Below, one piece after another: positions 16,765-24,862 of a stretch of 64,000 nucleotides of DNA. The DNA is taken from NCBI RefSeq assembly GCF_900107795.1, contig NZ_FNRL01000001.1, forward strand, positions 368,544-432,543. Reading direction: 5' to 3'. The stretch comes from Chitinophaga terrae (ex Kim and Jung 2007) (GTDB lineage Bacteria > Bacteroidota > Bacteroidia > Chitinophagales > Chitinophagaceae). Position 1 is the stretch's first letter. The number at the start of each line of letters is the position of its first letter. The notes beneath the pieces were generated by a model, which made no database searches, was not told the origin of the DNA, and was given only the letters and a program-made list of their open reading frames with translations. The translations under genes were made by a program, and so were the position numbers.

Positions 16765-19263
16765 TTATGAAATAACCTGCTGGAAGTCTGCCTGATAAGC
16801 CTCGGCGTAGAGTTTGAAATATTCTTTTACAAACAGCTCATAAGTGGTCTTGGCAAGAGAGTGTTTCCCCAGGCTGACCAACGCCTTGCATTTCAGGCGC
16901 AGCAACTCTTCATTTACCGGGTCAAAAACATAAAGGCAATCCGCCAGTTTAATTATTAATGCGGCATCTTCTTTAATATCTGCCTGGCGGGCATAGGCCA
17001 GGAAATAGTCTGTAATATCGTTGGAGCTTTCAGATTTAAAGGTATCCAGCCAGTCGTGTTCATCTCCGGGCAGGAAGCTTCCCCGTTGCAGGATGCTCAC
17101 CAGTTTGCTTACCTGGTTCGGGTCGGGCGCTCTGCCACTCTGCCTGGCTTCCTGGTAAGCCAGGTAATCGACATACCCGGGCGGGTGGATATTGATCTTC
17201 CAATAACCGGTTTCTTTGGATAGTTCGCAGCCCCGGAGTTTGTCGAGCAGCCCTTTCAGTTTGGCGATGTTCACCGCCAGGTTGTTCCTTGCGCTTTCAG
17301 GGGTTTTGTCAAACCACAACATCTCTTTTAATTTCTCCGCACTGATACCTCTTTCATATTTAATACTATGTACTAATATGATCAAACATAATTCCCTCAA
17401 CAAGGGCGTGAACAGGCGGGTAATGTTTTCGCCCCCCGCATCGTTCACCTGGAATTCGCCGAACAGGAAGATGCTGTTCCCTCTTGGCGCTTCCGCAACC
17501 GGCGGCGCCGTCTCCTCCGGTTTTTTTACCGGGGCGCTGGCAGGCGTCGATCCCTTCAGCAATAACCCTATCGCCATCAGTCCCGTAAGGATACCGATCG
17601 CCGATAACCACCGCCTGTCCACCTTTTTAAAAGGAGGCTGTGATGATCTTTCCGGAAAAGGTGGAGAGTAAATACTGTATAACCTTGCCATAGTACTGGC
17701 ATGCGCTCCGGGGCTATACAACGTAACCGCCAGGAAACGCTGCAGGGAAGGGCAATAGAAAAGGTCGGCGTACGAATCAACATCCTGGAAAAGGTAAGGG
17801 ATCTTGTCGCCCACCTCCGTGGTAACGGGTTGGTGCAATGAGCCTTTTACCAGTTGCAGGGAAGAATTAAAACGGTGTTTAGGGAAAGAAAGTGCATACC
17901 ACGACTGTTCTGCCGAATCTATGATCATGCTGTTTGCAAACACGAACTCTTCCCCCTCCTGCTTCAGTTCATAGATTTTCCGGTAGGTATTGGTACGGGC
18001 ATCGTAATAATCCAGGTCGTACAAATTCTTTGGATTCAATACCTGTTTCCCTGAGGCGTTTCCATAACCGCCCAGGAGGTAAACACCATTCCTGTCGGCG
18101 CCGGCGGCAGCAAGATAACGGGGGGTGATATTGCTGGTGCCGGAATCTACCTGCCCAACAGGATGTACTAAATTTGCGCTATATACCTCATTTTTATACA
18201 GGAAATAGCCATATCCGTTAAATGTATAGAGCAGGCTGTCGCCCCACAGGAACTTATTAAAGTGGCCGAACCCCGAAGATCTGTCGGGAGGCGAGAGTTG
18301 TTTGTTCCATTTTCCGGAGTCTACAGACAAGGCTGCCAGTCGTTGCAGGTCTTTTGAAAAAGTAAAGATCTGCCGGGAGGGTGCATGAAAAACAGATTGA
18401 TAAGTGCTGGAAATATCCTGGCTGCCGTTGATGTATGCAACTGCATTAACTTTATTGGATGCCAGGTTATAAGAGAAAAGGGAATCTCTTGTCACCAGGT
18501 AAAGAATGCCGTTTTTTGCATCAAAAGCGGTGCTTGCAGGGCCTTTCAGTACCAATTGTTGTAAAGGCTGCCAGTTATGATGCATCTTCGCGATCCAGAT
18601 AGGATTGATCACTTTACCGGTAAGGCGGCCCTGCGCCTCATTAGCGGCATTGCCTGCCCGCTCGTTCAGCGGCCAGTTAAATCGTTGCCGTTCTCCTTCC
18701 GCCAGCCGGATGTTCCGGATCTTCATCGGGGGAACATCGGCATTTTTAAAAGTTTTAAAATCGTTTGCGCCGAAGAAAATGCTGTAGCAATTCTTTGCCG
18801 GCAGTTTCACCTTTTCTTTATACACCTCGTTATCCCTCGTCAGGGTGATCGACTGCTCTGCGGGGTCTAAACGGAGTTTGAGGGTATGCCAGTCAGATGA
18901 TGTACCCATACCAGGGATATTGAAAGAGATATTTGAATACGTTTCGCCGATAATTAACCGGAAATGTTTATCTCCGAATTTAGGATCATAATCATACAAG
19001 ATATCAATATTGATATCCTGGCTATTGATCAGCCGGACGATGTACCCGAAATAATTTGTTTGTTGGGGAAGGAAGGAAAGATCAAACGACAGTTCAAGCG
19101 GATCGTGAAAGCAGATAGGCTTATCTTCTCCGAAAGATAAGCCTGTCCTGTTATCCTGTACCACTTCGTGGCTATGAAATGCGAGACCGTCTGTTTGCGC
19201 TTTTGCGTCGAACAGGTTGCAGCATAAAAAGCAGCATAGCCAAAACCAGTGGAATTTTATCAT
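16765..19263 (-). CDS. Membrane-spanning sensor with cytoplasmic winged-helix DNA-binding and BTAD-like domain
   Basis: 832 residues. Order: signal sequence (1-23, ends DAKAQ); a periplasmic LamG-like beta domain (about 25-220) ending in 'FNWPLNE'; a propeller- or Kelch-like repeat region (about 220-540) with recurring YNL/YDL, NTY and LGGYGN motifs; one transmembrane helix (about 552-570, LSAIGILTGLMAIGLLL); then a cytoplasmic winged-helix domain of the OmpR/SARP C-terminal type (about 590-690, with RELCLIILVHS, the KLKEMLWFD wing and NLAVNIAKLKGLL) and a helical BTAD-like tail to 832. It reads as a one-component transmembrane transcription factor that senses a periplasmic, probably glycan-related signal. 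Targets unknown; neighbours are an FtsX-type permease upstream and the cytochrome c/GH95 operon downstream. Confidence 0.75.
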   Translation of the reverse strand: MIKFHWFWLCCFLCCNLFDAKAQTDGLAFHSHEVVQDNRTGLSFGEDKPICFHDPLELSFDLSFLPQQTNYFGYIVRLINSQDINIDILYDYDPKFGDKHFRLIIGETYSNISFNIPGMGTSSDWHTLKLRLDPAEQSITLTRDNEVYKEKVKLPAKNCYSIFFGANDFKTFKNADVPPMKIRNIRLAEGERQRFNWPLNERAGNAANEAQGRLTGKVINPIWIAKMHHNWQPLQQLVLKGPASTAFDAKNGILYLVTRDSLFSYNLASNKVNAVAYINGSQDISSTYQSVFHAPSRQIFTFSKDLQRLAALSVDSGKWNKQLSPPDRSSGFGHFNKFLWGDSLLYTFNGYGYFLYKNEVYSANLVHPVGQVDSGTSNITPRYLAAAGADRNGVYLLGGYGNASGKQVLNPKNLYDLDYYDARTNTYRKIYELKQEGEEFVFANSMIIDSAEQSWYALSFPKHRFNSSLQLVKGSLHQPVTTEVGDKIPYLFQDVDSYADLFYCPSLQRFLAVTLYSPGAHASTMARLYSIYSPPFPERSSQPPFKKVDRRWLSAIGILTGLMAIGLLLKGSTPASAPVKKPEETAPPVAEAPRGNSIFLFGEFQVNDAGGENITRLFTPLLRELCLIILVHSIKYERGISAEKLKEMLWFDKTPESARNNLAVNIAKLKGLLDKLRGCELSKETGYWKINIHPPGYVDYLAYQEARQSGRAPDPNQVSKLVSILQRGSFLPGDEHDWLDTFKSESSNDITDYFLAYARQADIKEDAALIIKLADCLYVFDPVNEELLRLKCKALVSLGKHSLAKTTYELFVKEYFKLYAEAYQADFQQVIS

Positions 19264-19269
19264 TTATTA

Positions 19270-19315
19270 CCCGCCTATCTTAAAAACACTCCCTTTGCGG
19301 GAGCCAGAAGGCGGG
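19270..19315 (-). promoter_or_regulatory. Nested hairpins (possible attenuator) ahead of the membrane regulator gene
   Basis: On the minus strand an inner hairpin CTCCC/GGGAG (19289-19303) is followed by TGTTTTT, an intrinsic-terminator layout. An outer 7-base stem CCCGCCT/AGGCGGG (19309-19315 with 19270-19276) encloses it and ends 7 bases from the regulator's ATG. It may simply end the permease transcript, or control read-through and translation of the regulator. Confidence 0.5.
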
Positions 19316-19350
19316 AAATTAACAAATATTTCCGTATTAAACCTGGTTCG

Positions 19351-21732
19351 TTATTCTGTGCGCATACTTTCTACAGGGTCGGCCAGCGCCGCTTTCACTG
19401 CCTGCAGGCTGATAGTAAGCATGGCAATGAACAGGGCCAGGGCCCCTGAAACCGCAAATATCCACCAGGAAATGGATGAATGGTAAGCGAAGGTATTTAT
19501 CCATTTGTGCATGCAGAACCAGGCTATAGGTGTGGCAATAATAAAGGCGATCATCACCTGTTTAAGGAAATCCACAGACAGCAGTCCTACGATGTTGGAA
19601 ACTGAAGCGCCCATTACCTTCCGGATACCTATCTCCCTTGTTCTCTGCAAAGCGCTGTAAGAAGCCAGTCCCAGGAGCCCCAGGCAGGAAATGGCAATTG
19701 CCAGGATAGCGAAATAGAAAAAGAGCTTTCCAAACCGCTCTTCCGACCTGTACTGCCGGTCGAAGAATTCATCCATAAAGAAATAATCGAATGGCCGGTT
19801 AGGCATAATTTCCTTCCATTTGCTTTCGATAGCTTTAATAGTGGCGGTCATATTGCCTGGTTCAATATTTACAGAGATCAGCTTCGCTTCTCTCGGTTCC
19901 ATTCTCATGGTTAAAGGAGCAATATTTTGCTGTAAAGAGCGGAAATGGAAATCCTGTACTACGCCAATAATAGTTCCCTGCCTGCCCCACTGGCTGAATT
20001 TTCTGCCTATGGCATCTTGGGGGTTCGCATATCCAAACTGCCTGGCGGCGGTTTCGTTTATCACCATCGCCTGTGTGGTATCGGTAGCAAATTCTTTAGA
20101 AAACCCACGGCCTGCCAATACCTTCATTTTATACTGGTTAATAAAATCATAGTCCACGAAATAAAGATCCAGGTTAGCCACCTGCATTTCTCCCTGCTTG
20201 TTCTGGATCTCGGAATAGGCGCCGGCGTTAGCGCCTCCCGGAACAGTGGACGAAACGCTTAACGATTTCACCTGGGGTATTGCCTGCAGCGCGTCGCGCA
20301 ACGCGGTGGTATTGGGGTCTGCTTCCGTATTCAGTACCAGCATCTGGTTCTTGTTGAAACCAAGATCTTTGTGTTTCATGAAATACATCTGCTTGTATAC
20401 TACCAGCGTACCGATGATCAATGCAATAGAGATAGTGAATTGCGCCACTACAAGTCCTTTGCGCAGGGATACACCTCCTTTTGCGTTGGCAAAACGTCCT
20501 TTCAGTACAACGATCGGTTTGAACGCCGACAATACAAAGGCCGGGTAGGCGCCTGCCAGCAAACCAATACTAACGGCGGTGGCAAATAAGATGAGGAGAG
20601 ACGACCAGCCGGGAAGTAAACCTGAAGAAATTGTTTTGCCTGCCAGTAAATTAAATGTTGGCAACAGGCCTGAAAATAACAGTACCGAGCATACGAAAGC
20701 CAGCAAACACATGATCACGCATTCGCCGATGAACTGGCGAACCAGTTCCGACCTGCTGGCGCCTACCACCTTGCGTATGCCAATTTCTTTGGCGCGTTCT
20801 ACAGACCTGGCAGTAGTGAGGTTTACAAAGTTGATCCCCGCGATCACCAGGATGAATACAGCGATCACAGAAAAGATATAAACATTGGATATATTGCCGG
20901 ATTCGAAAGAAGCATATTTTCCACCATGCAAATAAGAACTCTTGAAGGGGGCCAGCTTCAGCGTATAAAGCATCTGCGCTTTTCTTCTTTCTTCTCCGTT
21001 ATGACGCTCTATGAAATCAGCAAACTTTGCTTCCAGCTTTGCCGGGTCTGTACCTGGTTTCAATAACAAATAGGTTGTAGCTCCAAAGTTGCCCCACTGG
21101 GTTTCCAGGTATGGTACATCCTTCAGCAAAGTGGTCATAGACACGAATATATCCGGCTTGAACTGGGAGTTTTCAGGGATATCTTCCATTACGCCTGTAA
21201 CGGTAGCCGGAGTCTGGTCCTGTCCCAGCAAAACCACCTGACCTATCGGATCATTGTCTCCAAACCACTTCTTCGCCGTTTTCCGGGAAACAACGATGGT
21301 AAAAGGTGCAGCTAATGCAGTACGTTTATTACCTGCCAGCAGCTTGAAATCAAAAACGTCAAACAGCGTGCTGTCTGCGAAGAGCGTATTTTCTTCTTTG
21401 AAAGTGGCATCTTTATACTTTACCAGCCAAACGCCCTTTGTAAGCCTGGCAGTAGTGGCAATTTCAGGGAAATCTTTTTGCATGTTGGGCGCAAAGGGCC
21501 AGGGGTTGCTTCCGCTGTTGATTGTTTCGCTTGGGGTTTTAATATCGCAGATTACCTGGTAGATATTATCTTTTTTGGAGTGATATTGATCGTAGCTTAA
21601 CTCGAACCTGACATAAAGGAAGATGAAGAAGCAGGCTGTTAGTCCTATGGTTAATCCTAAAACGTTAATGGCAGAGAAAACTTTACTTCTCCATAAGTTG
21701 CGCCAGGCAATTTTCAGGTAGTTTTTAAACAT
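19351..21732 (-). CDS. ABC transporter permease, FtsX/MacB type
   Basis: 793 residues from the ATG at 21732 (MFKNYLKIAWRNL, the standard family opening; the in-frame ATG 15 bases earlier is less likely). Two repeats of a periplasmic MacB-like core domain followed by FtsX-type transmembrane helices: helices near 20-43, about 285-305, 335-360, 380-405, 430-445, 680-700, 730-750 and 765-785. The repeats show the family's AREIGIRKVVGAS and TREIGIRKVMGAS loops, and the end PVESMRTE is characteristic. No ATPase gene is adjacent, common for this group in Bacteroidota. Such permeases export peptides or act in envelope stress; the substrate here is unknown. Confidence 0.92.
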   Translation of the reverse strand: MFKNYLKIAWRNLWRSKVFSAINVLGLTIGLTACFFIFLYVRFELSYDQYHSKKDNIYQVICDIKTPSETINSGSNPWPFAPNMQKDFPEIATTARLTKGVWLVKYKDATFKEENTLFADSTLFDVFDFKLLAGNKRTALAAPFTIVVSRKTAKKWFGDNDPIGQVVLLGQDQTPATVTGVMEDIPENSQFKPDIFVSMTTLLKDVPYLETQWGNFGATTYLLLKPGTDPAKLEAKFADFIERHNGEERRKAQMLYTLKLAPFKSSYLHGGKYASFESGNISNVYIFSVIAVFILVIAGINFVNLTTARSVERAKEIGIRKVVGASRSELVRQFIGECVIMCLLAFVCSVLLFSGLLPTFNLLAGKTISSGLLPGWSSLLILFATAVSIGLLAGAYPAFVLSAFKPIVVLKGRFANAKGGVSLRKGLVVAQFTISIALIIGTLVVYKQMYFMKHKDLGFNKNQMLVLNTEADPNTTALRDALQAIPQVKSLSVSSTVPGGANAGAYSEIQNKQGEMQVANLDLYFVDYDFINQYKMKVLAGRGFSKEFATDTTQAMVINETAARQFGYANPQDAIGRKFSQWGRQGTIIGVVQDFHFRSLQQNIAPLTMRMEPREAKLISVNIEPGNMTATIKAIESKWKEIMPNRPFDYFFMDEFFDRQYRSEERFGKLFFYFAILAIAISCLGLLGLASYSALQRTREIGIRKVMGASVSNIVGLLSVDFLKQVMIAFIIATPIAWFCMHKWINTFAYHSSISWWIFAVSGALALFIAMLTISLQAVKAALADPVESMRTE

Positions 21733-21931
21733 GGTATAGCTTTTCAATTAAGGGATAGCATATACGAAGGAAATGCCACATAGCAATTAATTGTGATCAA
21801 GCCACAAACAAATTAAACAAAATAACACTTTGTTCGCTTTTTATGAAATGGTTGTCCGGAAATGAACAGCTGTAGCGGTTGTAGAGGCATACCGTATAAA
21901 TACGCAATTTTAATTTATGGGAATTTCACTC

Positions 21932-21962
21932 TTGTCTGGCCTTCTGAAAGGGCGCAATTTTG
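21932..21962 (+). promoter_or_regulatory. Promoter for candidate small RNA
   Basis: TTG at 21932-21934, a 20-base spacer, then CAATTTTG at 21955-21962, which matches TAnnTTTG in 7 of 8 positions. Spacing agrees with the Bacteroidota sigma-70 consensus. Transcription would start about 21967. No protein gene follows on this strand; an intrinsic terminator lies at 22082-22112. Confidence 0.5.
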
Positions 21963-21966
21963 TACC

Positions 21967-22112
21967 AGCATATAATCATCATTGGTTATTTGACCCCGAA
22001 AAATTAACCCTGCAACTGTCCGGAGTTGCATCTAGTGCATTAACAATAAAGTCTCACCGGGACAGGGGACTTTTAAAGAGTAAGGGCCTGCTTATTTGAG
22101 CGGGCCTTTTTT
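21967..22112 (+). ncRNA. Candidate structured small RNA, about 145 nt
   Basis: The stretch between a promoter match and a strong terminator contains no ATG in any frame. It holds three successive hairpins: a 7-base stem TGCAACT/AGTTGCA (22011-22030), an 8-base stem AAAGTCTC/GGGACTTT with one G-T pair (22048-22073), and the terminator stem GGCCTGCT/AGCGGGCC (22085-22106) followed by six T. The start is estimated from the -7 element and could be off by several bases. Flanked by a minus-strand permease gene and a minus-strand ECF sigma gene, so it is not a leader of either. I do not recognise a known RNA family; a trans-acting regulatory RNA is the simplest idea. A short protein start by GTG or TTG gives nothing sensible. 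Confidence 0.45.
22082..22112 (+). terminator. Intrinsic terminator of candidate small RNA
   Basis: Stem GGCCTGCT/AGCGGGCC (8 pairs, one T-G) with a 6-base loop, followed by TTTTTT at 22107-22112. No plus-strand protein gene ends here, so it must close a non-coding transcript. Confidence 0.75.
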
Positions 22113-22229
22113 CATAGAAAAGTGGCGCCTGGGGTAATTCATAAAAGAGAAAGAGCGAAGATAATGATACTACAACATTCTCTTGCCCTGCATTGCAAAT
22201 TGGCAATAGAGGAAAGTCAGCCTAAAACA

Positions 22230-22260
22230 AAAGACCAGTCCACTTCCGACCGGTCTTTTT
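22230..22260. terminator. Bidirectional terminator after the minus-strand ECF sigma gene
   Basis: An 11-position stem with one mismatch (AAAGACCxGTC/GACxGGTCTTT), loop CACTTCC. T-runs on both sides: TTTTT on the plus strand and TTTTGTTTT on the minus strand. It lies 28 bases past the stop of the sigma gene at 22288. The interval 22113-22229 holds no gene; only a weak bulged hairpin (CTCTTGCC with GGCAATAGAG) is seen. Confidence 0.75.
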
Positions 22261-22287
22261 AAATTTATAAAATATCTCTTTACGGCG

Positions 22288-22869
22288 TTATCTCCGTTTT
22301 AAGACATAGAGCAGCGACAACAAAGTGAAATCATGCAGTTTATTACGGAAGTATTCAATCGCCTGGTAAAGCAATCTCCGCGCTGAATTCATGCTCATAT
22401 GCATGATATCGGCGATCTGCTCATACGAAAGCTCTTCATAAAACTTCAGGAACAAGGCTTCCCGCTGCCGGTTGGAAAGACTGGGGAGCAGGTGGCCGGC
22501 TTTGTTGGCCAGGGCCAGCATCCGTTCTTTAGCGACCCAGGGGTGGTCGTCGTTCAATTCGATGTTGAACGGAATGTGTTCTTCGTTTTGGGCCTCTCCA
22601 TAACGGGGTAGTCCATACTCCAGTCGTTGGAGCAACGAGCGTCTGAAGGTCAGATACAAATACTGTTTGATAACTGCCGGTTTGGCTATCCATTCCCGTT
22701 GTTGCCACAACCTAAGGAACAATTCTTCCAGGGTTTCCTCAATACAGGCATAATCGGGGGTGAATCGAAAACCGTAATTACTTAACGGGGTTTGATATCT
22801 TTCGTACAAACTCTCCAATGCTTTTACATCCCCTTCTTTATAGAAGTGCCATAATTCATTTTCATGCAT
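22288..22869 (-). CDS. ECF RNA polymerase sigma factor (first of divergent pair)
   Basis: 193 residues. Region 2 is seen at about 10-75 (ALESLYERYQTPLSNYGFRF, then ETLEELFLRLWQQREW and YLYLTFRRSLL) and region 4 at about 130-180 (LSNRQREALFLKFYEELSYEQIADIMHMS with the HTH helix NSARRLLYQAI). The linker carries no extra domain. It resembles the Bacteroidota ECF group that works with FecR-type anti-sigma factors, yet no fecR lies next to it on its own side. It is transcribed away from a second ECF gene across a 158-base divergent region and ends at a terminator. Its target is unknown. Confidence 0.9.
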   Translation of the reverse strand: MHENELWHFYKEGDVKALESLYERYQTPLSNYGFRFTPDYACIEETLEELFLRLWQQREWIAKPAVIKQYLYLTFRRSLLQRLEYGLPRYGEAQNEEHIPFNIELNDDHPWVAKERMLALANKAGHLLPSLSNRQREALFLKFYEELSYEQIADIMHMSMNSARRLLYQAIEYFRNKLHDFTLLSLLYVLKRR

Positions 22870-23027
22870 GACTTGGAATAATTGGATTGTTAGGGTTCAG
22901 GATTAAAGGACAAGCAAAATACTTTAAATTTTATTGCCAGCCAAAAGCTTTTACCGCATTTCAGGGCAAAAAAGGTGAAAATCTTAAAATAAATTAATAA
23001 ATTCGGAATGTTACCATCTTTCAAACT

Positions 23028-23612
23028 ATGCAATCCAATACTTGTGATGAACAATGGCTGCTCAGACTGTTACAGCAAGACAGTGAGGACGCTTTTGCCC
23101 GCATATTTGAAAGATACCACCGTAAAGTATTTCATACGGCCATCAGCTTCCTGAAATCCGCAGACCATGCAGAAGAAATTGTCCAGGAAGTATTCCTGAA
23201 GATCTGGTTAAAAAGAAACGACGCCTCCCGCATCCAGAACCTGGATGCCTACTTAAGCAGCATGACCCGTAACTGCATCCTCGACCGGCTGAAGAAAGCC
23301 GCCTATGAATCCGACGGCCTGAGATCCTTCACCGCTATTCAGTCATACAGCACCTCCAACACCGATCACCGGCTCCGCAACCGTCAATGCGAAACCTGGC
23401 TGGCCGCCGCCATCCGGCAGCTACCTGAAAGGCAGCAACAGGTCTATCATTTAGCCCGTACAGAAGGTTGGTCTCACGACCTCATCGCCCTGCAGCTGGG
23501 CATCTCCCGTCTTACCGTAAAAAAACATATGGCGGAAGCCCTGCAGTCTATCCGCCGCACCCTGCAGGGGTATATCAGCGCCTGTTTCCTGCTCGCATTT
23601 TTAATTCCCTGA
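23028..23612 (+). CDS. ECF RNA polymerase sigma factor upstream of fecR
   Basis: 194 residues. Region 2 at about 15-85 (AFARIFERYHRKVFHTAISFL, AEEIVQEVFLKIWLKR, YLSSMTRNCILDRLKK) and region 4 at about 125-180 (LPERQQQVYHLARTEGWSHDLIALQLGIS then TVKKHMAEAL). This is the Bacteroidota sigma-70 family linked to FecR and SusC genes. The next gene, 69 bases on, is a frameshifted fecR and then a SusC-SusD locus, so by family it should drive that locus once released by FecR. With FecR damaged it may be uncontrolled or inactive (see findings). Confidence 0.92.
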   Translation: MQSNTCDEQWLLRLLQQDSEDAFARIFERYHRKVFHTAISFLKSADHAEEIVQEVFLKIWLKRNDASRIQNLDAYLSSMTRNCILDRLKKAAYESDGLRSFTAIQSYSTSNTDHRLRNRQCETWLAAAIRQLPERQQQVYHLARTEGWSHDLIALQLGISRLTVKKHMAEALQSIRRTLQGYISACFLLAFLIP

Positions 23613-23681
23613 TTTTTTTTACCTGCCACTACTCCCTCCCCTTTTTCCATTCGTCTTATTATTGGATCAATATACCTGTGA

Positions 23682-24790
23682 ATGGATAGAATTATACTAC
23701 TGCTGAACAAACATCTGAACGCCACTATCACTTCAGAAGAGGAACAGGAACTATTGTACTATATCAAAACCGGGGAATACGACGAAATTATCAGGGAGCG
23801 TATCCAGGACGAGTGGCAAAAGAATGCAGGATTCACCGCCTATCCTGATGACCAAATACCGGCCATCCTCCATAAAATACTTCAATCAGAAAAAGAAAGT
23901 TCCCGGGTACTGAATAGCGCCTCCCGGAAATCATATGCACTTTATTACAGGTCGGGCGTAGTGGTCATATTATTGCTCGCCATTTGCCTGCGTTCCTGGT
24001 TTGTACAACGTGCAGCTGCTCCGGGCGCCCAGGATCAGCCATCAGGCAAACCCGACGCCCAGCTGGCCCCGGCCGGTGAAGCGCCAGGCAGCACGCTAAA
24101 CAGCGTACTGCCACCTGTCGGACACCCCCAGCTTATCAAGCAAGGCAATCAATCAATAGTCACTAACCGCACAGCCGCCTGGAACACTGTTACCACTTTC
24201 ATAGGTAACCACTATACCCTGGCGCTGCCGGATGGATCACGGGTATGGCTAAACGCCGGGTCGACACTCCAATACCCGCAACAATTCAGCACGAACGGCG
24301 ACCGGGAAGTGATACTTGCCGGCGAAGCCTATTTTGAAACTGTAACAGATCCCAACCGGCCCTTCAAAGTCAGCATTGCCTCGAACCATCTGCAGGAAGC
24401 AGCTGTTAAAGCATTGGGTACAAGTTTTCACATCATAGCATTCCCCGGTAAAACAAATATCCGGGCAATGTTATTCGAAGGAGCGGTTATCGTATCTTTG
24501 CCCGGAACGGAAAAAAAATTACTCCCGGGCCAACAAGCCATCTTTCCTCAGACAGTTGATGGAAAAATTTACATAGATAATATTGATACTGCTGTTGCCA
24601 TTGCATGGAAAAAAGGTTCTTTTAGCTTCGATCAATGTGCATCACCTATGATAATACCGCAATTTTCCAATGGTACGATGTTGATGTCGCCTATGAAATG
24701 AAAGCGCCGGAGCGCAGGTTGAAAACGAGAGCTGAAACAACCGCCTGGCTCCTGAGATCCTTGGACCTATAGGCTGCAGTTTGAATTTAA
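23682..24790 (+). pseudogene. fecR-family anti-sigma factor, frameshifted in its C-terminal domain
   Basis: The first open frame (23682-24701, 339 residues) has the FecR layout: a short cytoplasmic N-terminal domain, one transmembrane helix (about 87-106), a Pro/Gly/Ala linker, and the FecR core (DGSRVWLNAGSTLQYP, GEAYFETVTDPNRPFKV, VKALGTSFHI, LLPGQQAIF). It then enters the C-terminal domain (WKKGSFSF) and stops early. In the frame starting at the third base of each codon the sequence goes on with QWYDVDVAYEMKAPERR and ends LLRSLDL, and the next frame continues GCSLNL. These pieces line up with the normal FecR C-terminal domain, so bases were lost near 24667-24669 and near 24770. It is a decayed gene or one with assembly errors; normally it holds the sigma factor and receives the signal from the receptor's STN domain. 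Confidence 0.8.
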
Positions 24791-24862
24791 TTGTAAGAAA
24801 TAAACTTAAAAGCAAAATAAATTACAGATCTGGTTTTATACAAAACCCTAACATGCTAGCTT

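Noticed and set aside
21917..22099. A 60-codon plus-strand open frame over the candidate small RNA
   Set aside because: Its ATG lies before the predicted transcription start and its end falls inside the terminator stem; the translation has no recognisable features.
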